Source: Amycolatopsis tolypomycina | GTDB taxonomy: Bacteria; Actinomycetota; Actinomycetes; Mycobacteriales; Pseudonocardiaceae | Direction: 5' to 3' | NCBI RefSeq assembly: GCF_900105945.1 | Contig: NZ_FNSO01000001.1 | Span: forward strand, 1-64,000 | Length of the DNA stretch: 64,000 nucleotides | Shown here: piece by piece, positions 62,473 through 64,000 of the stretch | How positions within the stretch are numbered: the stretch's first letter is position 1 | Layout: each line of letters starts with the position of its first letter | The notes under the pieces: generated by a model | Told to the model about the DNA's origin: nothing | Database searches by the model: none | Seen by the model: only the letters and a program-made list of their open reading frames with translations | Translations under genes and position numbers: made by a program

Positions 62473-62585
62473 ATGACCCTCGTATCAGTTGGCTGCCGGC
62501 AGCCTAACCGCCGAGGGCGCCCGACGCGGGTGCGGTGCTCGGTGAAATCGTGGACCCTGATCCGTACGCCGGGAAGAGGAGTGAA

Positions 62586-63020
62586 ATGGGAAAGGTCACA
62601 GCCACCGCGGAGCGCACCATCGACGCCCCGGCCGACAAGGTTCGCGCGCTCGTCGCCGACTACGCCGAGACGCGGCCGAAGCTGCTCACCGAGCACTACC
62701 GCGACTACCAGGTCACCGAAGGCGGCGTCGGCGCCGGGACCAAGGCCGGCTGGAAGCTGCAGGCGACCTCCAAGCGGGTGCGCGACGTCCAGGCGACGGT
62801 CACCGAGCCGCGGCCGGGGACGCTGGTCGAGACCGACGCGAACTCGAGCATGGTCACCACGTGGACGGTCACCGAAGCGGGTGAACGCAGTGTGGTGAAG
62901 ATCGAGACCACCTGGGACGGTGCCGGTGGCATCGGCGGCTTCTTCGAGAAGACCTTCGCGCCGGGTGGGCTCAAGAAGATCTACGACGGCGTGCTGGAGA
63001 AGCTCGCCGAGATCGTGTGA
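62586..63020 (+). CDS. SRPBCC (START-like) domain protein
   Basis: The start is MGKVTATAERTIDAPADKVRALVADYAE (62586) behind GAAGAGGAGTGAA; 144 aa. It fits the polyketide cyclase/SRPBCC fold: VTATAERTIDAP strand and helix, TWTVTEAGERSVVKIETTWDGAG, then a long final helix GFFEKTFAPGGLKKIYDGVLEKLAEIV. Ligand unknown; such proteins bind hydrophobic small molecules. Confidence 0.88.
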   Translation: MGKVTATAERTIDAPADKVRALVADYAETRPKLLTEHYRDYQVTEGGVGAGTKAGWKLQATSKRVRDVQATVTEPRPGTLVETDANSSMVTTWTVTEAGERSVVKIETTWDGAGGIGGFFEKTFAPGGLKKIYDGVLEKLAEIV

Positions 63021-63115
63021 CGCCTCACAATCGGAATCTGCGCCCCGGTTAGCTGGTTGTATCGGGTGGAATCCGGGGCGCTTGCCCCGCTTCGAGACTG
63101 GAAAGGGATTCGACG

Positions 63116-64000
63116 ATGAGCACGGCGACCGAGATCCGGCTGGCTTCGCGTCCGGAAGGCGTTCCGACGCACGACAACTTCGAGATCGTCGACACCGAGG
63201 TGCCGTCGGCGGGCGACGGCCAGATCCTGGTGCGCAACCTGATCATGAGCGTCGACCCGGCGATGCGCGGCCGGATGAAGGACGTCAAGTCCTACGCGCC
63301 GCCGTTCCAGGTCGGCGAGGTCATGTCCGGCGGGGCGGTCGGCGAGGTCGTCGAGTCGAACGTCGACGACGTCAAGGTGGGCGACCACGTGCTGCACCAG
63401 GGGGGCTGGCGCACCCACGCCGTGCTCGACGCGGGCCGGTACGTCAAGGTCGACGGGGCCGCCGCGCCGCTGTCGACCTACCTCGGCGTGCTCGGCATGC
63501 CGGGCCTGACCGCGTACTCGGGCCTGCTGGAGTCGGCCGAGTTCAAGCCGGGCGACACGGTGTTCGTCTCCGGCGCGGCCGGCGCGGTCGGCTCGCTCGT
63601 CGGGCAGATCGCGAAGCTGAAGGGCGCCAAGCGCGTCATCGGCTCGGCGGGTTCGGCGGAGAAGGTCCGCCACCTGATCGACGACCTCGGCTTCGACGCC
63701 GCCTTCAACTACAAGGACGGCCCGGTCGTCGAGCAGCTGCACAAGGCGGCGCCGGAGGGCATCGACGTCTACTTCGACAACGTCGGCGGCGACCACCTCG
63801 AAGCCGCGATCGACGCGATCACCCTGCACGGCCGGATCGTCATCTGCGGGATGATCTCCACGTACAACGCGACCGAGCCGACGCCGGCGCCGCGCAACCT
63901 CGCGCAGGTCATCGCCAAGCGGCTCACCATCCGCGGCCTGCTGGTGATCGACCACTGGCACCTGCAGCAGCAGTTCGTCAGCGAGATCGCGCCGCTGGTC
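63116..64000 (+). CDS. NADP-dependent medium-chain oxidoreductase (CurA/leukotriene-B4-dehydrogenase-like), cut by window end
   Basis: ATG 63116 follows GAAAGGGATTCGACG. The 295 residues visible include RLASRPEGVPTHDNFEIVDTEVPS, RNLIMSVDPAMRGRM, the YLGVLGMPGLTAYSGLLE signature, the nucleotide motif VFVSGAAGAVGSLVGQIAKLKGAKRVIGSAGS and YFDNVGGDHLEAAI. It is the zinc-free MDR branch reducing double bonds of enones. About 40 C-terminal residues are beyond the window. Confidence 0.92.
   Translation, partial: MSTATEIRLASRPEGVPTHDNFEIVDTEVPSAGDGQILVRNLIMSVDPAMRGRMKDVKSYAPPFQVGEVMSGGAVGEVVESNVDDVKVGDHVLHQGGWRTHAVLDAGRYVKVDGAAAPLSTYLGVLGMPGLTAYSGLLESAEFKPGDTVFVSGAAGAVGSLVGQIAKLKGAKRVIGSAGSAEKVRHLIDDLGFDAAFNYKDGPVVEQLHKAAPEGIDVYFDNVGGDHLEAAIDAITLHGRIVICGMISTYNATEPTPAPRNLAQVIAKRLTIRGLLVIDHWHLQQQFVSEIAPLV

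Overview
The window is a GC-rich actinomycete chromosome segment, most likely from Amycolatopsis or another Pseudonocardiaceae genus. The evidence is the very high GC at third codon positions, many GTG starts, many 4-bp start/stop overlaps (GTGA, ATGA), XRE-DUF5753, DUF397 and DUF574 genes, and a block that follows the mycobacterial Rv0474-Rv0475(hbhA)-Rv0476 order. The genus is an inference.

Positions 1-8342 are the right-hand part of an integrated element. It ends in a 42-nt copy of the 3' part of a tRNA-Phe gene (anticodon GAA, T-arm, acceptor strand), followed by what looks like the original tRNA terminator. This is the pattern of an actinomycete integrative and conjugative element (AICE) inserted in tRNA-Phe, as recalled for pMEA100 of A. 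mediterranei. A leftward operon of small proteins runs from a palindrome-rich control region beside a short GntR repressor. Its last three genes (Nudix, SsgA-like, beta-solenoid) all show reading-frame breaks. To the right lie an XRE-TPR regulator, an APH-like kinase and a membrane protein; part of this stretch is AT-richer. No integrase, Rep or Tra gene is visible, so these must lie to the left if present.

8.4-32 kb holds arylamine N-acetyltransferase, a PAS-GGDEF-EAL protein, an NCS2 permease, a set with a MetE-like protein, NIPSNAP, IclR, ferredoxin reductase and PobA, a Clp-N/HTH regulator, 6-phosphogluconate dehydrogenase, an XRE-DUF5753 and DUF574 methyltransferase cluster, and a four-gene membrane operon with a FixH-like protein. 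31-47.5 kb holds a haloacetate-dehalogenase-like hydrolase divergent from a CGNR regulator, a DUF2236/TetR/amidase operon, a D-cysteine desulfhydrase-like enzyme, a PP2C-like protein, a second Clp-N locus split into two genes, a YczE/MocR pair, a secreted low-complexity protein, an aminotransferase and a DUF445 protein. 47.5-64 kb holds a DnaA-box cluster, a CGNR/VOC pair, zinc-ribbon proteins, a PCMT-like methyltransferase, the HbhA block, an ornithine-cyclodeaminase-like and MIO-lyase-like pair, CadD-like, M15 peptidase, an osmoprotectant ABC transporter without its ATPase, MarR, SRPBCC and an NADP oxidoreductase cut by the window end.

The most interesting signals lie between or across genes. 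(1) Two Clp-N regulator loci, one fused and one split, share a doubled operator of the form GTCAAC-N4/5-GTTGAC just before the start codon. (2) A dispersed repeat of about 102 bp occurs three times (32.7, 39.4 and 55.8 kb), with a GC palindrome at one end and inverted TGTCCACA boxes at the other; one copy forms the end of a gene. (3) A cluster of DnaA boxes lies between convergent genes at 47.6 kb. (4) Five consecutive hairpins fill a convergent intergenic gap at 42.4-42.7 kb. (5) There are a seven-copy 21-bp repeat array and a twelve-copy 7-bp repeat array.
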